Assembly: GCA_022616435.1 (NCBI GenBank)
Contig: JAKEET010000016.1
Coordinates: 1 to 48,959 of the forward strand
DNA: 48,959 bases
Reading direction: 5' to 3'
Source: Gemmataceae bacterium
GTDB lineage: Bacteria > Planctomycetota > Planctomycetia > Gemmatales > Gemmataceae
Shown here piece after piece: positions 23,553 to 34,000 of the stretch. Below the pieces are notes generated by a model. It saw only the letters and a list, made by a program, of their open reading frames with translations. It was not told the DNA's origin and did not search any database. The translations under genes were made by a program, and so were the position numbers. The stretch's first letter is position 1. Each line of letters starts with the position of its first letter.

Positions 23553-23571
23553 GCTTGCCGTTTCGCGCTCG
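23553..23571. repeat. Copy of dispersed 19-bp repeat
   Basis: This is an exact copy of gcttgccgtttcgcgctcg, as at 7147 and 7553, and lies in the divergent gap between the helicase and the next gene. Confidence 0.85.
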
Positions 23572-23685
23572 CGCCGCGCCGGCAACGCCATCATCCCCGC
23601 TTCACAATCGCAAGCGTGATGAGATTCTCGAGACCGTGCCTTGAATATAATGGGTTGGCTCGCATTTCCCTTTCGGAGAACCACC

Positions 23686-25029
23686 ATGTTTGGCCTGGGC
23701 GCGATCGAAGTGTTGATGATCTTGTTCATGAGCGGCGGCGCCATGAGCGCCGACCTGGTCTCGGTCCTGCCCGCGCAGGCCTATTTCAAGGCGCGCGGCA
23801 TCGACATCACGATCGACAAGGCCGTCGAGCTGGCGGCCAAGGACCCGGTGGACGGCAAGACGCAGATCGCGCAGCTCCTGGCGCTGCGGTACCTGGCGGA
23901 CGAATCCGCCAAGCTCAAGGCCTCGCCGAACGTCAACCAGCATCGCCAAGCCATTGCCGACATCGCGACCGGCAAGAAGGCCCAGGACCCGCAGGGATTC
24001 GCCAAGGATTACGCCGCCCAAGCGCTGGCCCAGCTCGAGGGAAAAAAAGGCATGCCGCCGGCCCTGCCGGCGCTGCGCGACGACGCGTTCGGCTGGTTCC
24101 CGGCCAACGCGACACTCGTCGGCGCCCTCGACACCCGCATGACGCGCGGCGACGCGCCGGTGAAATCCAACGTGGCGGAAACGTTCAAGATGTTCCCCGA
24201 GCAGATGCTGAACCAGGCCTTCACCGCCGTCGAAAACGTCGGCAACGTCCGCATCGACCGCGTCGCCTTCGCGTACGTGGACAATCCGCAAGACAAACAC
24301 ATGGGCGAGATTTACGTGCGCATCACGGGCAAAGGGAACCCGGCGTGGCTGCTGGGAGGATTGAAGGAGCTGAAGCTGGAGACAAAAACCAGCAAAGGCC
24401 CCGGCGGCGAAACGCTCACCACCCTGCTCAAGCCGAACAACGCGCCGGCGTTGATGTTGATCGGGGATTCGGAGCTGGTCGTGGCCGGCTACCAGAAGGA
24501 ACAAGCCAACCACGAGGACCTGCTGGCCAAGGTGCTGGAGTTGAAGGGGGGCAAGGGCCGGCACGCGGGCCAAGGAGTTCTCAAGGCCGAGCTGGCGAAG
24601 GTTCCGCCGAAGGCGTGCGGCCTGGTCGTCGGCAGCCTCCCGGCCGAGGCCGCCCAGGGCGCGCCGTTCCCGATGCCGGTCATGATCACCGGCCACCTTC
24701 TGCGCGTCCGCAACGCGCTGGACGTCAATGTCGCCGGGCACATGGCCGGCAACGACGAGGCGCTGCAACTGGTGAAAACGGTCAGCCAGGGCCGCCAGCA
24801 AGGCATCGACAGCCTGAAGCAACTGCAAGGAGCGCCGATCCCGGTCCCCGGCTTGCAGGTCAATTCGATGATTCAGATGCTTGAAAGCATGCAGGTCGAG
24901 GCCCAGGGCAACGTCGCCAAGCTGCGGCTGCTGATGCCGGACGACATGCTCGGCGGCGGCGCGTGGTTCGGCATGCGCGTCGGCGCTGCGCCGCCGCTTC
25001 CGCCTCCGCCCCCGAAGGACAAGAAATAA
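23686..25029 (+). CDS. Hypothetical membrane-anchored protein
   Basis: This 447-residue protein starts with MFGLGAIEVLMILFMSGGAM, a hydrophobic segment that resembles a TatA N-terminus but lacks the rest of TatA. The remainder is a soluble alpha/beta region with no motif I recognise, ending PPLPPPPPKDKK. I chose ATG 23686 (with CGGAGAA upstream) over the in-frame ATGs further upstream because the hydrophobic segment then begins at residue 1. The coding pattern is normal and the gene is isolated. Confidence 0.7.
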   Translation: MFGLGAIEVLMILFMSGGAMSADLVSVLPAQAYFKARGIDITIDKAVELAAKDPVDGKTQIAQLLALRYLADESAKLKASPNVNQHRQAIADIATGKKAQDPQGFAKDYAAQALAQLEGKKGMPPALPALRDDAFGWFPANATLVGALDTRMTRGDAPVKSNVAETFKMFPEQMLNQAFTAVENVGNVRIDRVAFAYVDNPQDKHMGEIYVRITGKGNPAWLLGGLKELKLETKTSKGPGGETLTTLLKPNNAPALMLIGDSELVVAGYQKEQANHEDLLAKVLELKGGKGRHAGQGVLKAELAKVPPKACGLVVGSLPAEAAQGAPFPMPVMITGHLLRVRNALDVNVAGHMAGNDEALQLVKTVSQGRQQGIDSLKQLQGAPIPVPGLQVNSMIQMLESMQVEAQGNVAKLRLLMPDDMLGGGAWFGMRVGAAPPLPPPPPKDKK

Positions 25030-25136
25030 CGTGAATCGAAGGCGCGGGCCACGAAGTTCACTGAAGGGCGTGTAGGTCGCGATCCGCCACTACTCTTTTC
25101 ATTGAAAAAGCGCGGGCGGCTCGTAGCCTGTTCTCC

Positions 25137-26264
25137 ATGAAAAAACAGGCCAAGCACGCGCCCTACTTGCACAAGATCAGCCACAAGCGCATCGATCCGC
25201 CGGCGTTGACCGCCAGCGCGTCCTTGACCACGGTCGTCGAGGAGGCGTTTCTGAGCTACAACGCCGGCCGGCTGCGCGAAGCGTGCCGGCTGTTCACGCA
25301 GAAGATGCTGCGCGACGACGTCACTGTCGGCCTGTCGATCTCCGGCGCGCTCACCCCCGCCGGGCTCGGCATCTCGTGTCTGATCCCGCTGATCGAGGCG
25401 GGCTTCGTCGATTGGATCATCAGCACCGGCGCCAATCTCTATCACGACACCCACTTCGCGCTCGGCCAGGAGATGCACCAGGCCCGCCCCGGCCTCAACG
25501 ATCTGGAGCTGCGCGAGCATCAGGTCATCCGCATCTACGACATCGTTTTCGACTATGAGAACCTCCTTGGCACCGACCGCTTCTACCGAACCCTGTGCCG
25601 CAACGACGCCTTTCAAAAGACCCTCGGCACGGCAGAGTTCCACTACCTGGTCGGCAAGTACCTGGCGAAGCGCGAAGACGACGCCGGCGGCAAGCAGCGC
25701 AGCTTTGTCGCCGCGGCCTACCGGTGCGGCGTGCCCATCTTCACGTCGTCGCCCGGCGACAGCTCCATCGGCATGAACCTGGCCGCCTTGCAGCTCGAAG
25801 GCTCGAAGCTGCGCATCGATCCGCTCCGCGACGTGAATCAATCGGCGGCCATCGTCTACCAGGCGAAGAAAACCGGCGGCCAGAGCGCCGTCTTCATCCT
25901 CGGCGGCGGCTCGCCCAAGAACTTCATGCTGCAGACCGAGCCGCAGATCCAGGAAGTGCTCGGCCTGGAGGAAGCGGGTCACGACTACTTCCTGCAGGTC
26001 ACCGACGCCCGCCCCGACACCGGCGGCCTGTCCGGGGCGACGCCGGGCGAAGCGATGACCTGGGGCAAGGTCGATCCCAACATGCTGCCCGACACCGTGA
26101 CGTGTTACCTGGATTCGACGGTGTTCCTGCCGATTCTGACGGTCTACGCCCTGGCGACCCACGCGCCGCGCAAGCCGAAACGCCTGATGGAGCAGTTGGA
26201 TGATCTGACCAGATTGATCGAGAAGGGATACGCGGCGAACCGGAAGAAGAATCGCAAGGAATAA
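25137..26264 (+). CDS. Deoxyhypusine synthase-like protein
   Basis: This 375-residue protein belongs to the deoxyhypusine synthase family. Signatures are [14 protein letters not shown] (NAD-binding region), STGANLYHD at 96-104, [12 protein letters not shown] and [11 protein letters not shown] with Lys261, the counterpart of the catalytic lysine that carries the aminobutyl group from spermidine. Bacteria lack eIF5A, and bacterial members are usually proposed to make homospermidine or other polyamines. The known polyamine link is a family inference; the substrate here is unknown. The short leader has no clear SD. Confidence 0.88.
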   Translation: MKKQAKHAPYLHKISHKRIDPPALTASASLTTVVEEAFLSYNAGRLREACRLFTQKMLRDDVTVGLSISGALTPAGLGISCLIPLIEAGFVDWIISTGANLYHDTHFALGQEMHQARPGLNDLELREHQVIRIYDIVFDYENLLGTDRFYRTLCRNDAFQKTLGTAEFHYLVGKYLAKREDDAGGKQRSFVAAAYRCGVPIFTSSPGDSSIGMNLAALQLEGSKLRIDPLRDVNQSAAIVYQAKKTGGQSAVFILGGGSPKNFMLQTEPQIQEVLGLEEAGHDYFLQVTDARPDTGGLSGATPGEAMTWGKVDPNMLPDTVTCYLDSTVFLPILTVYALATHAPRKPKRLMEQLDDLTRLIEKGYAANRKKNRKE

Positions 26265-26268
26265 GATC

Positions 26269-26348
26269 GGCGAGCGGCGCGGCGTAAGCCCGACGTGGCA
26301 GGACAGCATCCGATCCAACCACGTCGGGCTGACGCCGCGACGCTCGCC
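26269..26348. repeat. 30-bp inverted repeat, two mismatches
   Basis: Arms 26269-26298 and 26319-26348 contain agcccgacgtgg and its complement, flanked by ggcgagcg and cgctcgcc, with 20 bases between. It fills the gap between the deoxyhypusine-synthase-like gene and the next gene, ending just before the SD of the latter. It shares the agcccgacg core with the terminator hairpin at 29989. Confidence 0.85.
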
Positions 26349-26363
26349 AGGGAGAAACCAATC

Positions 26364-27665
26364 ATGAGATCGCGACGCAAGTTTCTGCGTGCCGCTGCGG
26401 TCGGGGCTTTCGCTCCGTTGCTTGCGCGCGCCGCCCATGCCGATGAACCGGCGCGCCGCCCGCGGGTCGCGGTCATCTATACGGTACTCCGCTTCCGTTC
26501 CCACGCCTTCAACTTCCTCGAAAACTGCCTGCGGCCGCTGCTGTTCAACGGCAAGCTGATCGAGCCGGCGGTCGAGGTCGTCTCGGTTTACGCCGATCAG
26601 CGCGTCGAAGAAGGGGACATGACCGACGACGTCGTCCGCCGCTTCAAGCTGCACCTGGGCAAGCGGATCGAGGACGCCCTGACCCTGGGCACGAAGGCGC
26701 TCGCCGTCGATGGCGTGCTCTTGATCGGCGAGCACGGCGATTACCCGGCCAATGACCTCGGCCAGACCCAGTACCCGCGCAAGCAGTTTTTCGATCAGAT
26801 CGTCGCGGTGATGCGGCGCAGCAATCGTTTCGTGCCGATCTTCAATGACAAGCACCTGTCGTATCGCTGGGACTGGGCCCGCGAGATGTACGACACCGCC
26901 CGGAAGTTGCGGATCCCGCTAATGGCCGGCAGTTCGGTGCCGCTGGCCCAGCGCCGGCCGCCGCTGGAGATCCCCGGTGGCGCGGTGTTCGAGGAAGCGA
27001 TCAGCATCCACAGCGGCGGCTTCGAGGTCTACGACTTCCACGGCCTGGAAGTGCTGCAATCGATGGTCGAGGCGCGCAAGGGAGGCGAGACGGGCATCGC
27101 GCGGATCGAGTTCTTGCAGGGCGACGCGCTCTTCAAGGCCGCCGATCAGGGCCGGTGGTCGCGCCGTCTCGCCGAGGCGGCGCTGCGCCGGGAATTCGGC
27201 GACAAGGTTCCCGACATTCGCCAGAACATCGAAGGTCAGCCGACGCACGGCATCCTGGTCACGTACCGGGACGGCCTGAAGGCCACGGTCCTGAAAGTCG
27301 GCCGGCGGGCGGATCGCTGGCTGTTCGCGTGCAAGCTGGCCGGCGAGGCCCAGCCGCGGGCGACGAAGTTCTACGTCGGCCCCTGGGGGAACCGCAACCT
27401 GTTCATGGCCCTGACGAACGCGGTGCAACAATTCGTGGTCCGCCGCGAATCGCCGTACCCGGTCGAGCGCACGCTGCTGACGACCGGCGCCCTGGAGGCA
27501 GCCGTCCGATCCCGGGCGCAGAACGGCCGGCCGGTGGCGACGGCGAACCTGCACATCGCCTATCAGCCGCGGGATCACCGGGCGTATCGCGAGATGGGCG
27601 CGTCGTGGACGATGCTGGGGACGCCGCAGACGCTGGAGATTCGGGAGTTGCCCATCAAGAGGTGA
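26364..27665 (+). CDS. Tat-exported planctomycete hypothetical protein
   Basis: This 433-residue protein has a twin-arginine signal (MRSRRKFLRAAAVGAFAPLLARAAHA). The body has strand-helix patterns such as PRVAVIYTVLRFRSHAFN, DGVLLIGEHGDYP and RIPLMAGSSVP, suggesting a Rossmann-like or lyase-like alpha/beta fold. I do not recognise a characterised enzyme. The Tat signal implies export of a folded, possibly cofactor-containing protein. The ATG has GGGAGA at 9-14 bases upstream. An in-frame ATG at 26295 lies in the palindrome and is rejected. Confidence 0.72.
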   Translation: MRSRRKFLRAAAVGAFAPLLARAAHADEPARRPRVAVIYTVLRFRSHAFNFLENCLRPLLFNGKLIEPAVEVVSVYADQRVEEGDMTDDVVRRFKLHLGKRIEDALTLGTKALAVDGVLLIGEHGDYPANDLGQTQYPRKQFFDQIVAVMRRSNRFVPIFNDKHLSYRWDWAREMYDTARKLRIPLMAGSSVPLAQRRPPLEIPGGAVFEEAISIHSGGFEVYDFHGLEVLQSMVEARKGGETGIARIEFLQGDALFKAADQGRWSRRLAEAALRREFGDKVPDIRQNIEGQPTHGILVTYRDGLKATVLKVGRRADRWLFACKLAGEAQPRATKFYVGPWGNRNLFMALTNAVQQFVVRRESPYPVERTLLTTGALEAAVRSRAQNGRPVATANLHIAYQPRDHRAYREMGASWTMLGTPQTLEIRELPIKR

Positions 27666-27707
27666 CGATGCCAAGCCCCAGGATGAGCACAGCGATTCCT
27701 GGGGGTC

Positions 27708-28640
27708 TTACGCACCAGGAAGCAACGAGCGCACGGCATTCACGTCGTTGTGAATCTGTTTTACCAGGTCGTCGGCGCTGGCGAACGCGCGGGTGTCGCG
27801 GATCTTCGCCACGAAATCGAGCGCCAGCCGCTGGTCGTACAAGTCGCCGTCGAAATCGAGCAGGTGCACTTCGACCTTGCGAGCGTGCTCCCCAAACGTT
27901 GGATTCGGGCCGACGTTGGCGGCGCCGGCCCAGGCGCGTCCCTGCCAGGATGCTTCAACGGCATACACGCCGTTGCCCGGCACGAGGTTGTCCACCTCGT
28001 TCAAGTTGGCCGTCGGGAAACCGAGCGACTTGCCGCGGCGCTGGCCGGCGCCGACCTTTCCGAGCAGGCGATACGATCTGCCCAGCAACTCACGCACATG
28101 ATCCACTGCCCCCGCCAGCACGGCGCCGCGCACCCGGCTCGTGGACACGGGTTTGCCTTCGATTTCGATCGCCGGCAGCAAGGTGACGCGGATGTTGGCT
28201 TGCCGGCCGAGCTCCTGCAGCAGCTCCAGCGTCCCTTCGCGGTTCTTGCCGAAGCCGAAGTTGAAGCCTTCGATGATGGCCTTGGCCCGCAACCCGTCCC
28301 GCAGGATCGTCTCGAAAAACTCGACGGCGCGAAGCTGCAACAGCGCCGCGGTCGTGTCCAGGATGAGAACATGATCGACGCCGAAAGTCTGCAATAGCTC
28401 AGCGCGGTGCGCCGGCGTCGTCAGAAGTGGCTGGAACAATTCCGGCCGCAGGAGCTGCGTCGGATGCGGATCCAACGTGACCGCGACGGCCGGTCCGCCG
28501 AGACCGCGGGCCTGACGAACCGTCTCGCCAAGCAGGGCCTGGTGTCCGCGATGGACGCCGTCGAAATTGCCGACCGCGACGGCGCCGCCCTGGCATTGGG
28601 AGGGGACGAGAGCGCCCAGAGTGTGGCGAAACGTGGCCAT
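27708..28640 (-). CDS. ribF: Bifunctional riboflavin kinase / FAD synthetase
   Basis: RibF converts riboflavin to FMN and then FAD. The 310-residue protein has the N-terminal nucleotidyltransferase motifs AVGNFDGVHRGHQ, IEGFNFGFGKNREG and STSRVRGA, and a C-terminal riboflavin-kinase domain with GKSLGFPTANL, NGVYAVEASW and NVGPNPTFGE. Length and order are typical. The ATG at 28640 lies just after a perfect hairpin that may limit readthrough from tpx upstream. Confidence 0.95.
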   Translation of the reverse strand: MATFRHTLGALVPSQCQGGAVAVGNFDGVHRGHQALLGETVRQARGLGGPAVAVTLDPHPTQLLRPELFQPLLTTPAHRAELLQTFGVDHVLILDTTAALLQLRAVEFFETILRDGLRAKAIIEGFNFGFGKNREGTLELLQELGRQANIRVTLLPAIEIEGKPVSTSRVRGAVLAGAVDHVRELLGRSYRLLGKVGAGQRRGKSLGFPTANLNEVDNLVPGNGVYAVEASWQGRAWAGAANVGPNPTFGEHARKVEVHLLDFDGDLYDQRLALDFVAKIRDTRAFASADDLVKQIHNDVNAVRSLLPGA

Positions 28641-28647
28641 GGCGTTT

Positions 28648-28680
28648 GTTTAGCCCCGGTTCCACGAACCGGGGCTAAAC
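28648..28680. repeat. 15-bp perfect hairpin, TTTAGCCCCGG family
   Basis: The arm gtttagccccggttc (28648-28662) pairs exactly with 28666-28680, with a three-base loop. It lies between the tpx stop and the ribF start, both on the minus strand. The same arm sequence forms the outer part of the element at 35109-35213. Confidence 0.9.
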
Positions 28681-28688
28681 GAATACGG

Positions 28689-29201
28689 TCACCCGGCGAC
28701 GGCCTTCAGCGCCTCGATCGCCTTCTCGTAGTTCGGATGGCTGGTCACTTCCGTCACGTACTCGGCATAGGTGACCTTGTTGTTCTTGTCGACCACGAAG
28801 ATCGCCCGGCTCAAGAGCGGCACCGGCAGGCTGGAAATCAGCACGCCGTAGTTCTTGCCGAACGACTGGTTGTGCATGTCGGACAGGTTCTGGAGGTTGG
28901 TGATGTTCTCGGCCGAGCAGAACCGGCCCTGCGCGAAGGGCATGTCGAGGCTGACGGTGTAGGCCGCGACCTTGTCCTTGAGGGCGGCGAGCTGGTCGTT
29001 GAACTTCTTGGTCTGCTGGCTGCACACGGGGGTGTCGAGCGAGGGGACCACGCTGAACAGCCGCGCCTTGCCGGCCGTCTTGGCGAGGTTGATCAGTTCG
29101 AGCCCGGCGCCGACGCAGGTGAAATCGGGCGCCTGGCCGCCGGCCTTGACCTCCGACCCGACCAGCGTCACGGGGTTGTTCTTGAACGTCACTTGAGCCA
29201 T
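28689..29201 (-). CDS. tpx: Thiol peroxidase (2-Cys, Tpx)
   Basis: Tpx reduces hydrogen peroxide and organic peroxides using thioredoxin. From ATG 29201 the protein has 170 residues. The peroxidatic Cys60 is in PSLDTPVCSQQ and the resolving Cys95 in FAQGRFCSAEN, the classic atypical 2-Cys spacing. AAGGAGAA lies 8-15 bases upstream of this start; the frame is open for 14 more codons, which I exclude. ribF follows on the same strand after a hairpin. Confidence 0.95.
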   Translation of the reverse strand: MAQVTFKNNPVTLVGSEVKAGGQAPDFTCVGAGLELINLAKTAGKARLFSVVPSLDTPVCSQQTKKFNDQLAALKDKVAAYTVSLDMPFAQGRFCSAENITNLQNLSDMHNQSFGKNYGVLISSLPVPLLSRAIFVVDKNNKVTYAEYVTEVTSHPNYEKAIEALKAVAG

Positions 29202-29224
29202 GGTGATTCTCCTTGGGAAAGTCG

Positions 29225-29257
29225 AGACTTCCGAAGTCTTCAAGACTTCGGAAGTCT
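29225..29257. repeat. 16-bp near-continuous palindrome AGACTTCCGAAGTCTT
   Basis: Arms 29225-29240 and 29242-29257 are exact complements separated by one base. Each arm is itself almost a palindrome. It lies upstream of tpx, so it could affect its promoter or be a neutral repeat. A related copy lies inside the Y-RNA array at 9141. Confidence 0.85.
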
Positions 29258-29355
29258 ATGGACGCCGCCGTCGCTCGTCCAACGGCTGCTTGCTGGCCGG
29301 GGGGCGGCTTCTATAACGATCATGCATCCACAATGTCTCTATTCGACCCGGGTAG

Positions 29356-29982
<627 letters not shown>

Positions 29983-29988
29983 GATAAG

Positions 29989-30021
29989 GTTCAGCACCGA
30001 CGCGGCCGCGTCGGGCTGAAC
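29989..30021 (+). terminator. GC-rich hairpin after the aquaporin gene
   Basis: GTTCAGC (29989-29995) pairs with GCTGAAC (30015-30021), and CCGACGCG with CGCGTCGG inside, with one unpaired base. The stem begins 6 bases after the aquaporin stop. There is no T-run, so it may act as an RNA-stabilising end or simply be a repeat of the agcccgacg family. Confidence 0.55.
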
Positions 30022-30030
30022 GGACATCCG

Positions 30031-30324
30031 ATGTCTCAATCGCCGCCGCGCTTCATCCGTCTGCTGCGAGCGCCGACGCCCACCGACGTCGGCCTGCTGG
30101 CCATCACCACGCGCGGCAAGACCGGCTTCTACGTGTTCAAGGAAATCCCGTCGGCCATCGGCGGCCGCGGCTTCGAGATGCACCGGCTCGGCCTGGGCAC
30201 GGTGTACCACGTCCGCGTCGGCAAGCCCGAGGAGTGCGCTTGCGAGTGCATCGGCTTCTACCGCCACGGCAAGTGCAAGCACATCCAGGGATTGCTCGCG
30301 CTGGTCGGACACGCCATGATCTGA
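30031..30324 (+). CDS. Small SWIM zinc-finger protein
   Basis: This 97-residue protein ends in a SWIM-type zinc site: Cys71-x-Cys73, eight residues, then Cys82-x-His84 (CECIGFYRHGKCKH). SWIM domains bind zinc and often nucleic acid or protein. The N-terminal half has a strand-rich segment (YVFKEIPSAIGGRGFEMHRLG). Similar small SWIM proteins occur in planctomycetes without known role. It follows the aquaporin hairpin by 9 bases. Confidence 0.8.
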   Translation: MSQSPPRFIRLLRAPTPTDVGLLAITTRGKTGFYVFKEIPSAIGGRGFEMHRLGLGTVYHVRVGKPEECACECIGFYRHGKCKHIQGLLALVGHAMI

Positions 30325-30517
30325 TGATTTGCCGGCGAACGCTAGACGGCAAGCCATCGTTTACTGTTTGCCGCGCGCGGAATCGGTCCGCGATCGCAAT
30401 TCCTTCATGAATTTCGTTGACAGGCCGGCGTCGGCTCGTTCAACTGTCGCTTAGGAACCTGGTTGGCCCGGATGCTGCTTCGTCTCGTGTCTACCTCTGT
30501 TTTGGGGGGATTGCACC

Positions 30518-30871
30518 ATGTTGCGTGGATCGATGCTGTTGGGTTTGTGCATCCTGGGCCTGGCGCTGCTCGTCGGCACGTCGGCGTCTCAGGAAAAGAA
30601 GGGCAAGATCAAGGGCCAATTGCCGTCCGGCTGGAAGGCATTGAACCTGAGCGAGGCGCAAAAGGAAAAGGTTTACGAGATCAACGTCCAATACAAGGCG
30701 AAGATCGACGAGCTGAACAAGAAGATCGACGACCTGGAAGCAGAGCGACACAGGACCCGCGTCGCGGTGCTGACCGCCGAGCAGAAGGAACTTCTCGCCA
30801 AGCTCGTCCTGGGCGAAGCCAAGAAGAAGGAAGAAAAGAAGAAAACCGACAAGAAGCCGGCCGACAAGTAG
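30518..30871 (+). CDS. Small secreted coiled-coil protein
   Basis: This 117-residue protein has a signal peptide (1-24, ending SAS). A helical segment follows with NLSEAQKEKVYEINVQYKAKIDELNKKIDDLEAERHR in abbreviated form, strongly coiled-coil, then LTAEQKELLAKL and a lysine-rich tail. The LTAEQK motif is typical of Spy/CpxP-like periplasmic proteins with LTxxQ boxes. GGGGGA lies 8-13 bases upstream. A clear terminator follows. A periplasmic chaperone-like role is only an inference. Confidence 0.75.
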   Translation: MLRGSMLLGLCILGLALLVGTSASQEKKGKIKGQLPSGWKALNLSEAQKEKVYEINVQYKAKIDELNKKIDDLEAERHRTRVAVLTAEQKELLAKLVLGEAKKKEEKKKTDKKPADK

Positions 30872-30890
30872 CCGTTGGATCGCGTGTTCA

Positions 30891-30933
30891 AGCCGCAACG
30901 ATCGGGACCGCTCCGATGGTTGCGGCTTTTTTC
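30891..30933 (+). terminator. Rho-independent terminator
   Basis: The stem AGCCGCAAC (30891-30899) with GTTGCGGCT (30919-30927) is extended inward by ATCGG/CCGAT and followed by TTTTTT. It is the best-formed intrinsic terminator in the window and ends the small coiled-coil gene. Confidence 0.9.
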
Positions 30934-30960
30934 TTGCCTATAATGGACGCCTAACGTCCG

Positions 30961-31036
30961 GCCGCGTGCGGCCTGGCGTTCGCGACGACGCTCGGTATCC
31001 TCGGCGCGTTGGCGCGAACGCCAAGCCGCAAGCGGC
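30961..31036. repeat. 24-bp inverted repeat with two mismatches
   Basis: Arms 30961-30984 and 31013-31036 contain tggcgttcgcg and its exact complement, flanked by gccgcgtgcggc and gccgcaagcggc. The second part matches the core of the tandem array at the start of the window. It lies upstream of the giant dehydrogenase gene. Confidence 0.8.
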
Positions 31037-31080
31037 AGGCCCGGCATCTGATGTATCACCTGCTCTCCGAGGTTCATTCC

Positions 31081-34000
31081 ATGCGTCCGGCCGTGTTGCT
31101 CGTCGCGATCCTTCTGTTCGTGAATCCGCTTCAAGGTCAACGGAAGGAGCCGGGCGGCATCCTCCCCGTCGGCGCCGACGGCACGCCGCTCAACCTCGAC
31201 TTCGAGACCGGCACGCTCAAGGACTGGGTTGCCGACGGCGCCGCGTTCAAGAACCAGCCGATCAAGGGCGACACCGTCTTCCCGCGCAGAAGCGACAACA
31301 AGAGCCAGCACCAGGGCGACTACTGGATCGGCGGCTACGAACGTTACGGCGACAAACCGCAAGGAACGCTCACCAGCGTTCCGTTCAAGGTAACGCATCC
31401 CTGGGCGTCGTTCCTGGTCGGCGGCGGACCGCACGAGACGACCTGCGTCGAGCTGCGCCAGAAAGACGACGGCGTCCTCATTCACCGAGCCTCCGGTCTG
31501 GAAGAGGAGAACTTGCGCCGCGTCGTTGTCGATCTCAAAGCGCAACTGGGCCGCGAGGTCTACATTCGCCTTGTCGATCAGCACTCCGGCCACTGGGGCC
31601 ACGTCAACTTCGACGACTTTCGATTCCACGCTGTCAAGCCGAAGGTCCCGCAGCGGCCGAGCGGACCGACGCAGCCCGATGTCTACAAGTTCGCCGGCTT
31701 GCCGCCGGAGAAGGCGGCCGAGGTGATGACGGTGCCCGAAGGCTTCGACGTCAAGCTCTTCGCCGGCGAGCCCGACGTGCAGCAGCCGATCGCGATGTGC
31801 CTGGACGACCGCGGCCGGGTCTGGGTCGCCGAAGCCTATTCGTATCCGATTCGGCGGCCGGACAAGGAAGCCAAGGACCGTATCCTGATCTTCGAGGACG
31901 CCGACGGCGACGGCAAGTTCGACAAACGCACCGTATTCATGGATGGGCTGAATCTGGTTAGCGGCCTCGAAGTCGGCTTCGGCGGCGTGTGGATCGGCGC
32001 CGCGCCTTACCTGATGTACGTGCCGATGAAAGACGATAGGCCCGCCGGCCAGCCGCAAATCCTGCTCGACGGTTGGGGCTACCAGGACACGCACGAAACG
32101 CTGAACGCGTTCATCTGGGGCCCGGACGGCTGGCTGTACGGCTGCCACGGCGTGTTCACGCGTTCGCAGGTCGGCAAGCCCGGCACGCCGGACAACCAGC
32201 GCGTGCCGATCACCGCCGGCGTGTGGCGTTATCATCCCACCAAGCACAAGTTCGAGGTCTTCGCCCACGGCACCAGCAACCCATGGGGCCTCGATTTCAA
32301 CGATCACGGCCAGGCGTTCGTCGAGGCCTGCGTCATCCCGCATTGCTTCCACATCATCCAGGGCGGCCGGTACCATCGCCAGGCCGGGCCGCATTTCAAC
32401 TCGCACACCTACGACGACATCAAGACCATCGCCGACCACTTCCACTACGTCGGCCCAAATCCGCACGGCGGCAACAACCGCTCCGATTCGGCCGGCGGCG
32501 GCCACGCCCATTGCGGCCTGATGTGTTATCTCGGGGGATCGTGGCCCAAGGAGTATCGCAATCAGCTCTTCATGGGCAACATCCACGGCCGGCGCATCAA
32601 CGTCGATATCCTGCGTCCCGAAGGCTCCGGCTACGTGGCCGGCCACGGCAAGGATTTCCTGCTGACCAACGACGCCTGGTCGCGGCTCATCAACTTCCGC
32701 TACGGCCCCGACGGCAACGTCTATGTCATCGACTGGTACGACAAGCAAGCCTGCCACCACGGCGACCCGAAGATCTGGGACCGCACCAATGGCCGAATCT
32801 ACAAGGTCAGCTATCGCGGCACGAAGTCGGAGCCGGTCGATCTGGCGACGAAGACCGATCAGGAGCTGGTCGAGCTGCAACTGCACGAGAACGACTGGCA
32901 TGTCCGGCACGCGCGGCGCCTGTTGCAAGAGCGGGCGGCCCAGCGGGAGCTGCAGCCGGCGATCCACGAGGCCCTGGAGAAAATCGCGACGACGCACAAG
33001 GACGAGACGCGGAGGCTACGGGCGTTGTGGGCCTTGCACGTGATCGGCGGCTTCGGCTTCGACGAGATCGAGAAGACCCTGACCGATGCCAACGAATTCG
33101 TCCGCGCCTGGACGATCCAGCTCGCCGTCGACAGCGACGGCGCCGAAGTCCTGCGCGTCGAAAAACTGATGGAGATCGCGTCGAAGGATGAGTCGCCGGT
33201 GGTGCGGCGCTACCTGGCATCGGCGTTGCAGCAACTGACGCTGGAGCAGCGCGAACGCGTCCTGCCGCGGCTGCTGGGCTGGGCCGACGACGTCAAGGAT
33301 CGGAACCTGCCGTACCTGTACTGGTACGCGCTGGAGCCGTTGGCCGGCGTCCCCGAGCATCGCAAGCGGGCGCTGGAGTTCGCGGCGGCGGCCCCCCTGC
33401 CGACCCTGCTGCCGTACACGGTGCGACGCATTGCCGCCGACGCGTCGCCCCAGGCGATCGAGTTGCTGGTGGACACGCTGGCGAACACCGAACGCGGCCC
33501 CGCGCAGCTAGCGATGCTGCGGGGGCTCAACGAGGCGCTCAAAGGCCGGCGTCAGGTGCTGATGCCGATCAAGTGGCCCGAAACCTTCGCGCGGATCGGC
33601 AAGAGCGACAACCCGGAGATCCGCCGGCACGCCGTGGCGCTGGCGATCACCTTCGGCGACCAGAGCGCCTTCGCGGAAATGCGCCGGCTGCTGACGGCGA
33701 GCACGGAGAACGCCGCGCAACGTCAGGCCGCTCTCGACGCGCTCGTGGCCGCCAGGGACAAGGAGCTGCCGCCGATCCTGCACAAGCTGATCGACGAACC
33801 GGCCCTGCGCGGCGCGGCGCTGCGCGGGCTGGCTCAGTTCGACGATCCGCGGACGCCTGGCATCATTCTCGGTGGCTTCGCCAAGTACGGCGCCGCGGAC
33901 AAGCGCGACGCCGTCAGCACCCTCTCCGCCCGCAGGGAGTACGCCCGCGCCCTGCTCGACGCCGTCGGCTCGAAGAAGATACCATCCACCGACATCTCCG

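Noticed and set aside
23686..23745. TatA, from the N-terminal MFGLGAIEVLMILF
   Set aside because: The protein is 447 residues and lacks the TatA amphipathic helix and Phe-Gly hinge.
30673..32997. Open frame of 774 residues antisense to the giant dehydrogenase
   Set aside because: It is a shadow frame with no motifs, while the sense strand encodes a signal peptide and propeller signatures.
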